Assembly (NCBI GenBank): GCA_002425705.1
Contig: DIMT01000026.1
Coordinates: 30,840-94,839 of the forward strand
Source: Firmicutes bacterium UBA5559
Lineage (GTDB): Bacteria > Bacillota > Clostridia > Peptostreptococcales > Anaerovoracaceae
DNA: 64,000 nt
Direction: 5' to 3'
This document shows positions 43,910-52,219 of the stretch, in pieces. Numbering within the stretch: the first letter of the stretch is position 1; each line of letters begins with the position of its first letter. Both the position numbers and the translations under genes were made by a program. Under the pieces are notes generated by a model. The model was not told where the DNA came from. It ran no database searches and worked only from the letters and a program-made list of their open reading frames with translations.

Positions 43910-44659
43910 ATGATGGAAAAGGAAGATAAGTTTCTGCTTGCTCAGCTGCAGGATCAGATTTCCTATTGTCTGGAGTATGGAATCCCCGGAAATACGGATT
44001 TTTTAGACAGCCGCCAGGCCGCTCTGGCAGAGTCCCTTTGCCGAAAGTTTTCAGGCCTGAACTATCGGCTGGACGGAGGATATGAGGAAGGGGAGCGCAG
44101 AATCTGCAGGCTGACACCGGAGGGGCAGGAGGAACTGGGCCTGCTGTCCGTCCTTCGGATTCAAAAAAAGGGCCCCAAAGACCTTTCTCACCGGGATTAC
44201 CTGGGTTCCCTGCTGGCATTGGGCATTAAAAGGAGTCAGCTGGGGGATATCCTGGTTCGGGAAGAAGGAGCCGATGTTTTGATTCTGAAGGAACTGGGTC
44301 CTTTTTTTCTTTCTGAGCTGGAACGGGTCGGCAATCAGCCGGTAGCAGTTGAAATCAAGGATTTGGACCAGTTGCAAGTAGTGTCTGTTCCCCGGGAGGA
44401 GGTTCGCATGACCGTATCTTCCCTGCGGCTGGACAACTTGACCTCGGCAGCCTTTCGGGTCTCCAGAGGAGATGCCTCGGAGGCTATTAGGCAGGGGCTG
44501 ATTTTCGTCAATGGCCTTCCCCAGTCCAAACCGGACCGGAATCTGCAGCCGGGGGACAAACTGGTTTTTCGGGGCAAAGGCAAAATTATCCTTTCCGATA
44601 TTCTGGGGAATACCAAAAAGGATAAAATTGCTGTCGTTATTCAAATTTTTAAAGGATAG
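43910..44659 (+). CDS. YlmH-like S4-domain RNA-binding protein
   Basis: 249 residues. The C-terminal S4 RNA-binding domain (about 175-245) contains SLRLDNLTSAAFRVSRGDA and GLIFVNGLPQSKPDRNL with a GDKLVFRGKGK end, as in YlmH, a protein acting on stalled ribosomes or the 50S subunit. In most Firmicutes ylmH lies with sepF and divIVA; here it follows an EFR1 gene instead. Start at 43910 or the next codon (MM). Confidence 0.85.
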   Translation: MMEKEDKFLLAQLQDQISYCLEYGIPGNTDFLDSRQAALAESLCRKFSGLNYRLDGGYEEGERRICRLTPEGQEELGLLSVLRIQKKGPKDLSHRDYLGSLLALGIKRSQLGDILVREEGADVLILKELGPFFLSELERVGNQPVAVEIKDLDQLQVVSVPREEVRMTVSSLRLDNLTSAAFRVSRGDASEAIRQGLIFVNGLPQSKPDRNLQPGDKLVFRGKGKIILSDILGNTKKDKIAVVIQIFKG

Positions 44660-44687
44660 GATAATGTTGAAGGGAGGGGCGCTGGTT

Positions 44688-45026
44688 TTAGTGCTTCTTT
44701 AGTTTTCCTCTCCAGCCACCGATGCCGCCGATGTTGGTCACGTTGGTATAGCCCAGCCTTGAGAAATAGTTGGCAGCCGCACTGCTTCTGGAACCGCTCA
44801 TGCAGTACACATAAATCGGTTCATCCATATTCTTGACAACCGTCTTGATTTTTTCCGGCCGGTCCAGGGGAACATTGACGGATCCCGGAATGTGACCGGA
44901 TCGATATTCCTCCGGGGTCCTGACATCAATCACATGAATGGATGAATCATTTTCAATGTTGACCTGTGCTTTGGACATGTTGAGAACGTTGTAATCTCTT
45001 TTAAATAAATCGGCTAAATTGAACAT
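44688..45026 (-). CDS. Rhodanese-domain sulfurtransferase
   Basis: 112-residue single-domain rhodanese. The active-site loop YVYCMSGSRSSAAA holds the catalytic Cys, and VIDVRTPEEYRSGHIPGSVNVP is the family N-terminal signature. ATG 45026 was chosen because AGGAGG lies upstream; the longer frame to 45071 is unsupported. A single-domain PspE-like protein transferring sulfane sulfur or sensing sulfur species is likely. Monocistronic. Confidence 0.9.
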   Translation of the reverse strand: MFNLADLFKRDYNVLNMSKAQVNIENDSSIHVIDVRTPEEYRSGHIPGSVNVPLDRPEKIKTVVKNMDEPIYVYCMSGSRSSAAANYFSRLGYTNVTNIGGIGGWRGKLKKH

Positions 45027-45180
45027 AGTGGTATTCCTCCTGATTTTATATGGGATGCCATGACCGAACATGGAATCTTTTGATTTACTATCGAATTACT
45101 ATGGATTGATAATACCGTAAAAATAATTCGCCTTCCGTGATAAAATCACAATAATAAAAATAAAAAAGGGGGGATAACCC

Positions 45181-48024
45181 TTGGATCAGACTATCATCAT
45201 GGGTTTGGTGTATAATGCGGCGCTGCTGATTACATTGGCGTTGATTTATATTGCTGTTTACAACAACCCCAGGGTACTCAGCCGAGGGAATGCGCTGTTA
45301 ATGGGCCTTGTGGCTGGTCTTACGGGTGTTCTGATCATGTATACCGCGGTGGGTCTCAGTTATGGTGCAATTTTTGATGCTCGTTCCATCCTGGCTGGAA
45401 CCCTGGGGCTTTTTTTTGGACCTATCCCCACGCTGTTAGCTGGAGCGATCATGATGCTATATCGAACCCTTCTGGGAGGGCCCGGAACACTGGCAGGATT
45501 GTTGGTGATAATCGGCTCGAGCCTAACAGGAATCGTATGGCGTAAATATCGATTCGAAAAGCTGATGGCATCAGCAGGGTCTTCCTTTTACGAATTCTTG
45601 TTATTTGGTTTTGTGGTTCACCTTTTTTTTCTTCTTTGTTCAACAGCCATACCAGCAGAATATTTTCGAGAAACCATAGGGGGGATTCTGGCTCCGGTCC
45701 TGCTGGTTTACCCTCTGGGGACTGCCTTGCTCTGCGTACTTCTTAAAAGCCATTATCAGAAAGTCCGGCTTTCTGAAAATTTAAGGGAATCCAATGACCG
45801 GATCAATAAGATTCTGGAAGGCGCCAACGCCGGAACCTGGGAATGGAATGTCCAGACCGGAGAGCAGATCATCAACGAGCGATGGGCAGAAATCATCGGA
45901 TATACGATAGACGAATTATCTCCAGTAAATGCCCGAACCTGGATGGACAATACCCATCCGGAAGATTTGATCCTTTGCAATCAGATTCTGAAAGAAGTCT
46001 TTGAGCGGCGTCAGGAGTACTACGAGCTGGAATTCCGGATGAAACACAAAGATGGGCACTGGGTATGGGTGGCCAGCCGGGGAAGGGTCAATACCTGGAC
46101 GAAAGAAGGAAAGCCTCTGCTGATCAGTGGCACCCATTTGGATGTGACGAAGAATCGGCTATTGGAAGAAGAGGTCCGGGCCAGCCGGACTCAGCTTCAT
46201 GATATCCTGGAATTCTTTCCCGACGCGGTTGTGGCTATCAATCTGAACAGAGAAGTCATTCTGTGGAACAAAGCCATGGAAGAAATGTCCGGAGTGTCGG
46301 CTGCCGAAATGATGGGCAAGGGGGACTATGCCTATACGGTTCCCTTTTATGGAAAACCCCGGGGTCAGCTGATGGATCTGATTCTGGAACAGGATCCGGA
46401 CATCGAGTCTAACTATCAGAACCTCAAATGGGTAGGCAAAGCCATCGAAGGGGAAGCCTTTGCCCCTGCCCTCTACGAAGGGAGAGGGGCCTGGATCCAG
46501 TTGAAGGTGGCACCCCTGCACGATCAGGAAGGGAATATCATCGGGGTCATCGAAAGCATCCGGGATATCAATGCGAAACATCAGAGCCAGGAAGAACTGG
46601 TTCGAAGCGAAGCGCGGTTCCGCATCATGTTTGAAGAAGCTCCGCTGGGGATCGGCTTGTTCGACCTTTTTGCCGGTCGGGTGACCCAGGTGAATAAAAA
46701 ATTCCTTGAAATCATCGGATTCGACAAGGAGGATATGGATGATTTCCGCTGGATGGATGTTTCTCATCCGGACGACATGGCAAAAAATAACGAATTCCGG
46801 AATCAGCTCCTAAAAGGCGTTGTCAATGGATTCAACATGCGGAAGAGATATTTCCGAAAGGACGGATCGATGATCTGGATCAACCTGACGATCTCGCTGC
46901 TGGATCCGCTGGATACGGAAAATCCCAGGGAACTTTGCATGATTGAAGATATAACAGAGAAAGTCAAGTGGGATGAAGAGATTCAGTACCTTACCACCCA
47001 CGACGCCTTGACCGGATTATATAACCGGTTCTCCTTTGAACAGGAAAAAGTAAATTTGGAGGAGGGTCCACTGCCTCTATCGGTTTTAATTGCCGATGTG
47101 GACGGTCTGAAACTGATCAACGACGGTTTTGGGTACAGCCTTGGGGATCAACTGCTTCAGAAGGCAGCAGAAATTTTCCGTCAGGCCTGCAGGCCCATGG
47201 ATAAAATCTTCCGGATTGGTGGAGATGAGTTCTGTATTTTGATGCCGGAGGCACCCATTGAAGAAGCCCGGATGGTCAGCAACAGGATTGAGGAGTTATG
47301 TGAAGAGGCCTTTATCCATGTGGGAAACAATCCAGTCAAGGTCAGCATTTCCGTTGGAAGCGGAGGTCGAAGCAATTTACAGGATTCTCTGTCCGGCATC
47401 ATCATCAGCGCTGAAAATGCCATGCGAAGGAAAAAACTGCTGGGCAGGAAAAGCGTTCGTTCGGACCTGATCGCATCGATCAATGCTACGATGCTGGAGA
47501 AGAGTCACGAGACGGCCGAACATGCAGACCGGCTGGTGCAGCATGCCAAGGCTATCGGAGAACACCTGATGCTTCCGGAAGCTACCCTTTTCGATCTGGA
47601 ACTGGCCACAGCCCTTCACGACATTGGTAAGATGAGCGTGGATGAACGGGTCCTTTTGAAGAAGGAAACCCTGACCCCGGAAGAGTGGGGTCAAATCCGA
47701 AAGCATCCGGAAGCGGGGTACCGAATTGCCCAGGCGACTTCAGAGCTGATGCCCATCGCGGATTTTATCCTGGCCCATCACGAGAGATGGGATGGAAACG
47801 GATACCCCCGAGGATTAAAGGGAGAAGAGATTCCCCTGATTGCCCGGATCATCAACATTGTGGATTCTTACGATGCTATGACCAGCCACCGGCCTTACGG
47901 AAAGCCCATGACCCAGGATGAGGCCATCAGGGAGATGGAACGTTGCGCCGGCACCCAGTTCGATCCGGACCTGATTCGGGTATTTCTGGAGGAGGTGCTG
48001 GAGCCGGGAGATGAAGAGGAATAG
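45181..48024 (+). CDS. c-di-GMP turnover protein: 5TMR-LYT, PAS, GGDEF, HD-GYP
   Basis: 947-residue membrane signalling protein. Residues 1-200 are a 5TMR-LYT-type sensor (DARSILAGTLGLFFGPIPTL, GGPGTLAGLLV). Three PAS/PAC regions follow (about 210-325, 330-475, 480-595). The GGDEF domain has an intact GGDEF at 680-684 (cyclase), and the C-terminal HD-GYP domain has HDIGK from H813 and HHERWDGNGYP near 866 (phosphodiesterase). Both active sites therefore look complete, so it may make or degrade c-di-GMP depending on PAS input. TTG 45181 is used as start with a GGGGGGAT ribosome site; ATG 45199 is an alternative. Confidence 0.93.
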   Translation: MDQTIIMGLVYNAALLITLALIYIAVYNNPRVLSRGNALLMGLVAGLTGVLIMYTAVGLSYGAIFDARSILAGTLGLFFGPIPTLLAGAIMMLYRTLLGGPGTLAGLLVIIGSSLTGIVWRKYRFEKLMASAGSSFYEFLLFGFVVHLFFLLCSTAIPAEYFRETIGGILAPVLLVYPLGTALLCVLLKSHYQKVRLSENLRESNDRINKILEGANAGTWEWNVQTGEQIINERWAEIIGYTIDELSPVNARTWMDNTHPEDLILCNQILKEVFERRQEYYELEFRMKHKDGHWVWVASRGRVNTWTKEGKPLLISGTHLDVTKNRLLEEEVRASRTQLHDILEFFPDAVVAINLNREVILWNKAMEEMSGVSAAEMMGKGDYAYTVPFYGKPRGQLMDLILEQDPDIESNYQNLKWVGKAIEGEAFAPALYEGRGAWIQLKVAPLHDQEGNIIGVIESIRDINAKHQSQEELVRSEARFRIMFEEAPLGIGLFDLFAGRVTQVNKKFLEIIGFDKEDMDDFRWMDVSHPDDMAKNNEFRNQLLKGVVNGFNMRKRYFRKDGSMIWINLTISLLDPLDTENPRELCMIEDITEKVKWDEEIQYLTTHDALTGLYNRFSFEQEKVNLEEGPLPLSVLIADVDGLKLINDGFGYSLGDQLLQKAAEIFRQACRPMDKIFRIGGDEFCILMPEAPIEEARMVSNRIEELCEEAFIHVGNNPVKVSISVGSGGRSNLQDSLSGIIISAENAMRRKKLLGRKSVRSDLIASINATMLEKSHETAEHADRLVQHAKAIGEHLMLPEATLFDLELATALHDIGKMSVDERVLLKKETLTPEEWGQIRKHPEAGYRIAQATSELMPIADFILAHHERWDGNGYPRGLKGEEIPLIARIINIVDSYDAMTSHRPYGKPMTQDEAIREMERCAGTQFDPDLIRVFLEEVLEPGDEEE

Positions 48025-48044
48025 AGTCAGGAGCTATTCAGACA

Positions 48045-48070
48045 TCAAAAAAGGAGCCGAAAGGCTCCTT
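48045..48070 (-). terminator. Terminator of the DtxR-family gene
   Basis: AAGGAGCC-GAAA-GGCTCCTT (48051-48070) followed on the minus strand by a T-run. Its stem overlaps the regulator's stop codon; it may also stop the convergent c-di-GMP gene. Confidence 0.8.
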
Positions 48071-48437
48071 ATTTCGTCTTCAAATAGTGTTCCTTCAGCC
48101 GCTGAAAGGTTTCATCGCTGATGTGGTGCTCCACCCGGCAAGCATCTTCCCTGGCTGTATCCTCGGAAACACCTATGTCGATCAGAGCTGCAGTAATCAG
48201 GGTGTGACGCTCATAAACCTTGCTGGCCACCAGATTCCCCTTTTCCGTCAGTTCGATATAGCCCTTCGGATCCATTCGAATAAATCCGTCTTCCCGCAGG
48301 TGCTTCATGGCAACGCTGACACTGGGCTTTGAAAAACCAAGTTCGTTGACGATGTCGATGGATCGGACCTCCTGATTGCGTTTTTTCAGAATCAGGATGC
48401 TTTCCAGATAATTTTCTGCAGATTCATGTAGTTTCAA
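48069..48437 (-). CDS. DtxR/MntR-family metal-dependent regulator
   Basis: 122-residue repressor with an N-terminal winged helix (SIDIVNELGFSKPSVSVAMKHL) and a metal-binding dimerisation domain. TTG 48437 is chosen as start (MKLHESAENYLESI), with GGGAGG upstream; the frame is open to 48533 but that reading has no ribosome site and a non-family N-terminus. Metal residues: the ACRVEHH motif aligns with EACRWEH of DtxR (C102, E105, H106), pointing to iron rather than manganese, while the first-helix ligand (Met in DtxR, Asp in MntR) is Asn here. No SH3-like C-terminal domain. The feo genes 3.3 kb away are candidate targets. Confidence 0.88.
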   Translation of the reverse strand: MKLHESAENYLESILILKKRNQEVRSIDIVNELGFSKPSVSVAMKHLREDGFIRMDPKGYIELTEKGNLVASKVYERHTLITAALIDIGVSEDTAREDACRVEHHISDETFQRLKEHYLKTK

Positions 48438-48511
48438 GGCAATACCTCCCAGGATGAATAATACCATTCTAACATGGTTTTCTTTTTTTATCAATATTTC
48501 CTCCTTTTCGG

Positions 48512-48541
48512 TTGACACGGAGCAGGGGGCCATATTATAAT
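48512..48541 (+). promoter_or_regulatory. Sigma-A promoter of the pfl operon
   Basis: TTGACA (48512-48517), an 18-base spacer and TATAAT (48536-48541). Transcription would begin near 48549, just before the riboswitch aptamer. Confidence 0.85.
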
Positions 48542-48560
48542 CACCCTATAATTTCATAGG

Positions 48561-48634
48561 AGCTTCATTACTGACGGATAATTGTGGGATACCACAGGGG
48601 AATGAGGTTCTTGCACATGCCGACCGTCTGGGCA
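48561..48634 (+). ncRNA. ZTP (pfl-motif) riboswitch aptamer
   Basis: The sequence has the conserved parts in order: P1 CTTCATT (48563-48569) with AATGAGG (48601-48607), the internal ACTGACGGA (48570-48578), hairpin TGTGG-GATA-CCACA (48583-48596), and the 3' element ATGCCGACCGTCTGGGCA ending at 48634. ACTGACGG and GCCGACCGTCTGGGC are the same as those remembered for the structurally solved Fusobacterium ZTP riboswitch. It binds ZTP/ZMP, an alarm for low 10-formyl-THF, and switches on one-carbon genes; here it would raise formate production through PflB. Confidence 0.94.
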
Positions 48635-48669
48635 ATATTTGGGTTAACCGAATATTGCCCTGTTTTTTT
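48630..48669 (+). terminator. Terminator expression platform of the ZTP riboswitch
   Basis: GGGCAATATT pairs with AATATTGCCC around a GGTTAACC centre, followed by T7. The 5' arm uses the GGGCA of the aptamer's 3' element, so ligand binding would block terminator formation. The remaining 70 bases to pflB hold an AAGGAG site. Confidence 0.9.
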
Positions 48670-48739
48670 ATCCAAGGGGATAATGAGCAGGGTAATAGGG
48701 TTCATCTCAAATATTTTTTTGATTGGAAGGAGATAAAGG

Positions 48740-50974
48740 ATGAAGTATGATGCATGGCTTGGGTTCAACGGGGGACCATGGACGGAAGAGATTCAGGTCC
48801 GGGATTTTATTCAGAAGAATTACAAACCTTATGAAGGCGACGATTCTTTTTTAGAGGGCCCCACTAACAGAACCGCTGAACTGATGGAAAAACTGGAAGA
48901 ACTTTTAAAACTGGAAAGAGAAAAGGGAGGCGTCCTGGACATCGATACCAACACGGTCAGCTCCCTGACCAATTATCCACCAGGATACCTGGATCCGGAA
49001 AAGGAAATCATTGTGGGGCTTCAGACGGATGCCCCCCTGAAAAGGGGTGTCCATCCCTTCGGCGGACTCCAAATGTCCCGGCAAGCCTGTGAAGCCTATG
49101 GATTTCAGCTTTCCCGAAAAGTTGAAGATGAATTTCAGTATCGGACCACCCACAATGATGGTGTTTTTCGGGCGTATACGGAGGAAATGCTGGCTGCCAG
49201 GAAATGCGGAGTTATAACCGGATTACCGGATGCTTACGGGCGGGGACGGATTATCGGTGATTATAGGCGGATTCCTCTATATGGGGTGGACTTCCTCATC
49301 GATGAAAAAAAGCGGGATAAGAGGGAGCTCGGATCTCAGTCGATGGATACGGAAACCATTCGTCAGACAGAAGAACTGTATCAACAGATCCGTTTCCTTG
49401 AGAAACTAAAGGAAATGGCTGCTTTGTACGGGCTGGACATCTCCCTGCCGGCCCGGAATGGCAGGGAAGCCATCCAGTGGCTGTATTTCGGATATTTGGG
49501 TTCCATCAAAGAACAGAATGGTGCCGCTATGAGCCTGGGGAGAGTATCCACTTTCCTGGATATTTATCTGGACAGGGACATCCGAAATGGAATTCTGACG
49601 GAGAAAGAAGCCCAGGAACTGATGGATGACTTTGTCATGAAGCTTCGAATGGCCCGGCATTTACGGACACCGGACTATAACCAGCTCTTTGCCGGCGACC
49701 CCATGTGGATCACGGAAGCTCTTGCCGGAATGGGGGAGGACGGAAGGACCCTGGTGACAAAAAACACCTACCGGATGCTTCAGACCCTGTATAACCTGGG
49801 ACCAGCACCGGAGCCCAACCTGACCGTTCTCTGGTCAGAAGGTCTTCCCCCTCCTTTTAAGCAGTTCGCTGCAAAAGTGTCCTGCGACACGGCAGCCCTT
49901 CAATATCAGAACGATGATGTGATGAGACGGGACTTTGGAGACGATTATGCCATTGCCTGCTGTGTATCCGCCATGCGGATCGGCAAGGATATGCAGTTTT
50001 TCGGTGCCCGGGCAAACCTGCCGAAGCTGCTGTTGATGGCGCTTAACGGCGGGAGAGATGAACTGACGGGACTTCAGGCAGCGCCGGAAGGGACTCTCTA
50101 CGAAGGAGAATACCTGGAATACGAAAAAGTATTGGAGCAGTTGGATTTTTATCGGGATTGGCTGGCCAGGACCTATGCCAATGCCATGAACATCATTCAC
50201 TATATGCACGATAAATATGCCTATGAAAAAACTCAGATGGCCCTTCATGATACCCAGGTCCATCGTTTTATGGCCTTTGGCATAGCCGGTCTTTCGGTTC
50301 TCGCCGACTCCCTTTCTGCCATCCGGTATGCAAAAGTCCGTCCGATTCGGGGAATCGACGGGCTGATAAAGGACTTTGACATTCAGGGAGAGTACCCCGC
50401 CTTTGGCAACGATGATGATCGGGTGGATACCATTGCCCGGGAGCAGACGGAGCTCTTCCTGAAGGCACTGAAAAAGAATCCCGCCTACCGGAATGCGGAA
50501 CATACTCTGTCCATTCTGACGATTACCTCCAACGTGGTATATGGCAAGAAAACCGGGGCAACCCCGGATGGCAGAAAAGCAAAAGAGCCCTTCGCCCCCG
50601 GAGCGAATCCGATGCACGGACGGGAGAAAAACGGAGCCCTGGCATCCCTGAATTCAGTGGCGAAGCTTTCCTACGATACCTGTAAGGATGGTATTTCCAA
50701 TACCTTTACCATTATTCCGGAAGCTCTGGGTCAGGAGGGACCGGAACGCCACCGAAAACTGGTTAGGGTGATGGACGGTTATTTTGGCCAGAAGGCACAC
50801 CATTTGAATGTGAATGTGCTCAAACGGGAAACTTTGCTGGATGCCATGGAAAAACCGGAAAAATATCCGAACCTGACGATTCGGGTGTCCGGATATGCCG
50901 TCCACTTCCATCGGCTGTCCAGGCAGCAGCAACAGGAGGTGCTGGCCAGAACCTTTCATGGGGCCTTTCAATGA
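48740..50974 (+). CDS. pflB: Pyruvate formate-lyase
   Basis: Glycyl-radical enzyme splitting pyruvate with CoA to acetyl-CoA and formate. 744 residues; adjacent catalytic cysteines C407-C408 in AIACCVSAMRIGKDMQFFGA and the radical glycine G718 in RVSGYAVHF identify true PFL rather than a diol dehydratase or choline lyase. A ZTP riboswitch controls it, so formate for 10-formyl-THF is probably the main product of interest. Its stop overlaps pflA by four bases. Confidence 0.97.
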   Translation: MKYDAWLGFNGGPWTEEIQVRDFIQKNYKPYEGDDSFLEGPTNRTAELMEKLEELLKLEREKGGVLDIDTNTVSSLTNYPPGYLDPEKEIIVGLQTDAPLKRGVHPFGGLQMSRQACEAYGFQLSRKVEDEFQYRTTHNDGVFRAYTEEMLAARKCGVITGLPDAYGRGRIIGDYRRIPLYGVDFLIDEKKRDKRELGSQSMDTETIRQTEELYQQIRFLEKLKEMAALYGLDISLPARNGREAIQWLYFGYLGSIKEQNGAAMSLGRVSTFLDIYLDRDIRNGILTEKEAQELMDDFVMKLRMARHLRTPDYNQLFAGDPMWITEALAGMGEDGRTLVTKNTYRMLQTLYNLGPAPEPNLTVLWSEGLPPPFKQFAAKVSCDTAALQYQNDDVMRRDFGDDYAIACCVSAMRIGKDMQFFGARANLPKLLLMALNGGRDELTGLQAAPEGTLYEGEYLEYEKVLEQLDFYRDWLARTYANAMNIIHYMHDKYAYEKTQMALHDTQVHRFMAFGIAGLSVLADSLSAIRYAKVRPIRGIDGLIKDFDIQGEYPAFGNDDDRVDTIAREQTELFLKALKKNPAYRNAEHTLSILTITSNVVYGKKTGATPDGRKAKEPFAPGANPMHGREKNGALASLNSVAKLSYDTCKDGISNTFTIIPEALGQEGPERHRKLVRVMDGYFGQKAHHLNVNVLKRETLLDAMEKPEKYPNLTIRVSGYAVHFHRLSRQQQQEVLARTFHGAFQ

Positions 50975-51705
50975 AAGGGCGGGTCAATTCCTTCCAGAGC
51001 CTTGGGGCTGTAGACGGCCCGGGGATTCGCTGCGTGGTGTTTATGCAGGGCTGCCCCTTGAGATGCCATTATTGTCACAACCCGGAAACCTGGGAGATTG
51101 GCCAGGGGGAAAGCTGGTTCTCCGTAGAAGAAATGATCCAAAAAATCAGCCGGTTTGAAAGTTATATAAGAGAAGGAGGAGGGGTCACCCTTTCTGGCGG
51201 TGAACCTCTTCTTCAGTGGGAATTTGCTGCCGAGCTCTTCTCGAGGCTTCAGAAGTTAGGAATCCACACAGCCCTGGACACCTCCGGTCATGGGAGCCTC
51301 CTGGGGGCGGAGGCAGTTCTGAAAAATACCGATCTGGTCCTTTGCGATCTGAAATTTTCTACGGAGGAACAGTACGAGCAATACAGTGGTGGCTCCTTAA
51401 ATAAGGTGAAGGAATTCCTGGAACTGACTGAAAAAGGCCGGGTGCCCCTATGGATTCGGCATGTTGTGGTTCCGGGGCTGAATGACGAAGAGGAAGATAT
51501 CCAGGCAATCGGCAAGATTGCCCAGTCCTATTCCAACCTGGAAAAACTGGAACTCCTGCCTTTCCACAAGATATGCCTGGAAAAATATGAAGGGCTGGGC
51601 CTGGATTTTCCATTGCTTCATCATCCGGAATGCAGCCCTGAAAAAATCCGGATTCTTAAAAAATTTTGTGAAAATAATATTGACATCCCCAATTGCATAA
51701 GGTAA
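50971..51705 (+). CDS. pflA: Pyruvate formate-lyase activating enzyme
   Basis: Radical-SAM enzyme that abstracts the hydrogen from G718 of PflB. 244 residues with the CxxxCxxC cluster motif at C28, C32, C35 (GCPLRCHYCHNP) and the SAM motif TLSGGEPLLQ. ATGA overlap with pflB. The last codons of pflA coincide with the -10 region of the feo promoter. Confidence 0.96.
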   Translation: MKGRVNSFQSLGAVDGPGIRCVVFMQGCPLRCHYCHNPETWEIGQGESWFSVEEMIQKISRFESYIREGGGVTLSGGEPLLQWEFAAELFSRLQKLGIHTALDTSGHGSLLGAEAVLKNTDLVLCDLKFSTEEQYEQYSGGSLNKVKEFLELTEKGRVPLWIRHVVVPGLNDEEEDIQAIGKIAQSYSNLEKLELLPFHKICLEKYEGLGLDFPLLHHPECSPEKIRILKKFCENNIDIPNCIR

Positions 51706-51708
51706 AAT
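51680..51708 (+). promoter_or_regulatory. Promoter of feoA, overlapping the pflA end
   Basis: TTGACA (51680-51685), a 17-base spacer and TAAAAT (51703-51708). The start point would be near 51716, inside the first operator-like dyad. Confidence 0.75.
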
Positions 51709-51715
51709 TCAAATA

Positions 51716-51735
51716 GGGTTAGTGTTTGCTAACCC
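51716..51735. promoter_or_regulatory. Operator-like dyad 1 of the feo region
   Basis: GGGTTAG-N6-CTAACCC, a perfect 7-bp inverted repeat at the predicted feoA transcription start. TTAG/CTAA arms resemble DtxR/IdeR-type boxes. Confidence 0.6.
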
Positions 51736-51751
51736 ATTTCAAGGCTAAAAA

Positions 51752-51767
51752 GTTAGAAATAACTAAC
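51752..51767. promoter_or_regulatory. Operator-like dyad 2 of the feo region
   Basis: GTTAG-N6-CTAAC, 36 bases after dyad 1, just before the feoA ribosome site. It shares the GTTAG/CTAAC arms. Confidence 0.5.
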
Positions 51768-51783
51768 CATAAAGGAGGTCAAT

Positions 51784-52104
51784 ATGGGGCTGGCGTTATT
51801 AAGCAGGCTGCCTGGATTCACCATGGCAAACCAATCGTCAAAGGAAATCACCAAGGAAATGCAAAGAGACTTTTCCCGGGAATCAAAGCAGCGGAATCTG
51901 ACACACGCTGGAAGCAACCAACCCTGTGTCATCAAAGAAATTCGGACAGAGGAAGAGGGAATCAAGGAATTTCTTTTTACCCTGGGCTGCTTTGAAGGAG
52001 AAACCGTAACGGTCATATCCACCCTGGCTGACAACTATATCATCCACGTCAAGGATGCCCGATACAGCATCGACGCCGATTTAGCCAAGTCCATCCTGAT
52101 ATAG
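51784..52104 (+). CDS. feoA: FeoA-domain ferrous iron transport protein
   Basis: 106-residue protein; the C-terminal half (about 46-106: QPCVIKEIRTEEEGIKEFLF ... YSIDADLAKSILI) is the SH3-like FeoA domain, which modulates the FeoB transporter. The first 45 residues are extra and lack any recognised motif. The start is firm: a perfect AAAGGAGGT precedes ATG 51784. A hairpin and a third dyad separate it from feoB. Confidence 0.88.
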   Translation: MGLALLSRLPGFTMANQSSKEITKEMQRDFSRESKQRNLTHAGSNQPCVIKEIRTEEEGIKEFLFTLGCFEGETVTVISTLADNYIIHVKDARYSIDADLAKSILI

Positions 52105-52123
52105 CATATTCAGGAAACCCATT

Positions 52124-52148
52124 CGCCAACTCGGTTGGCGATATTTTA
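52124..52148 (+). terminator. Terminator-like hairpin between feoA and feoB
   Basis: CGCCAAC-TCG-GTTGGCG followed by ATATTTTA. The weak T-tract suggests partial termination; it may make feoA transcripts more abundant than feoB. Confidence 0.55.
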
Positions 52149-52158
52149 ACCCCAAAGA

Positions 52159-52172
52159 TTAGTTGAAACTAA
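52159..52172. promoter_or_regulatory. Operator-like dyad 3, upstream of feoB
   Basis: TTAGTT-GA-AACTAA, 47 bases before the feoB start codon. It resembles the dyads upstream of feoA in its TTAG/CTAA arms. Confidence 0.5.
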
Positions 52173-52219
52173 CCAAAAATATTTAAGAATCAATCGTTCA
52201 GTAAATTAGGAGGAATCAG

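Noticed and set aside
48568..48768. Minus-strand frame upstream of pflB
   Set aside because: It runs through the riboswitch and terminator; the RNA explains the sequence.
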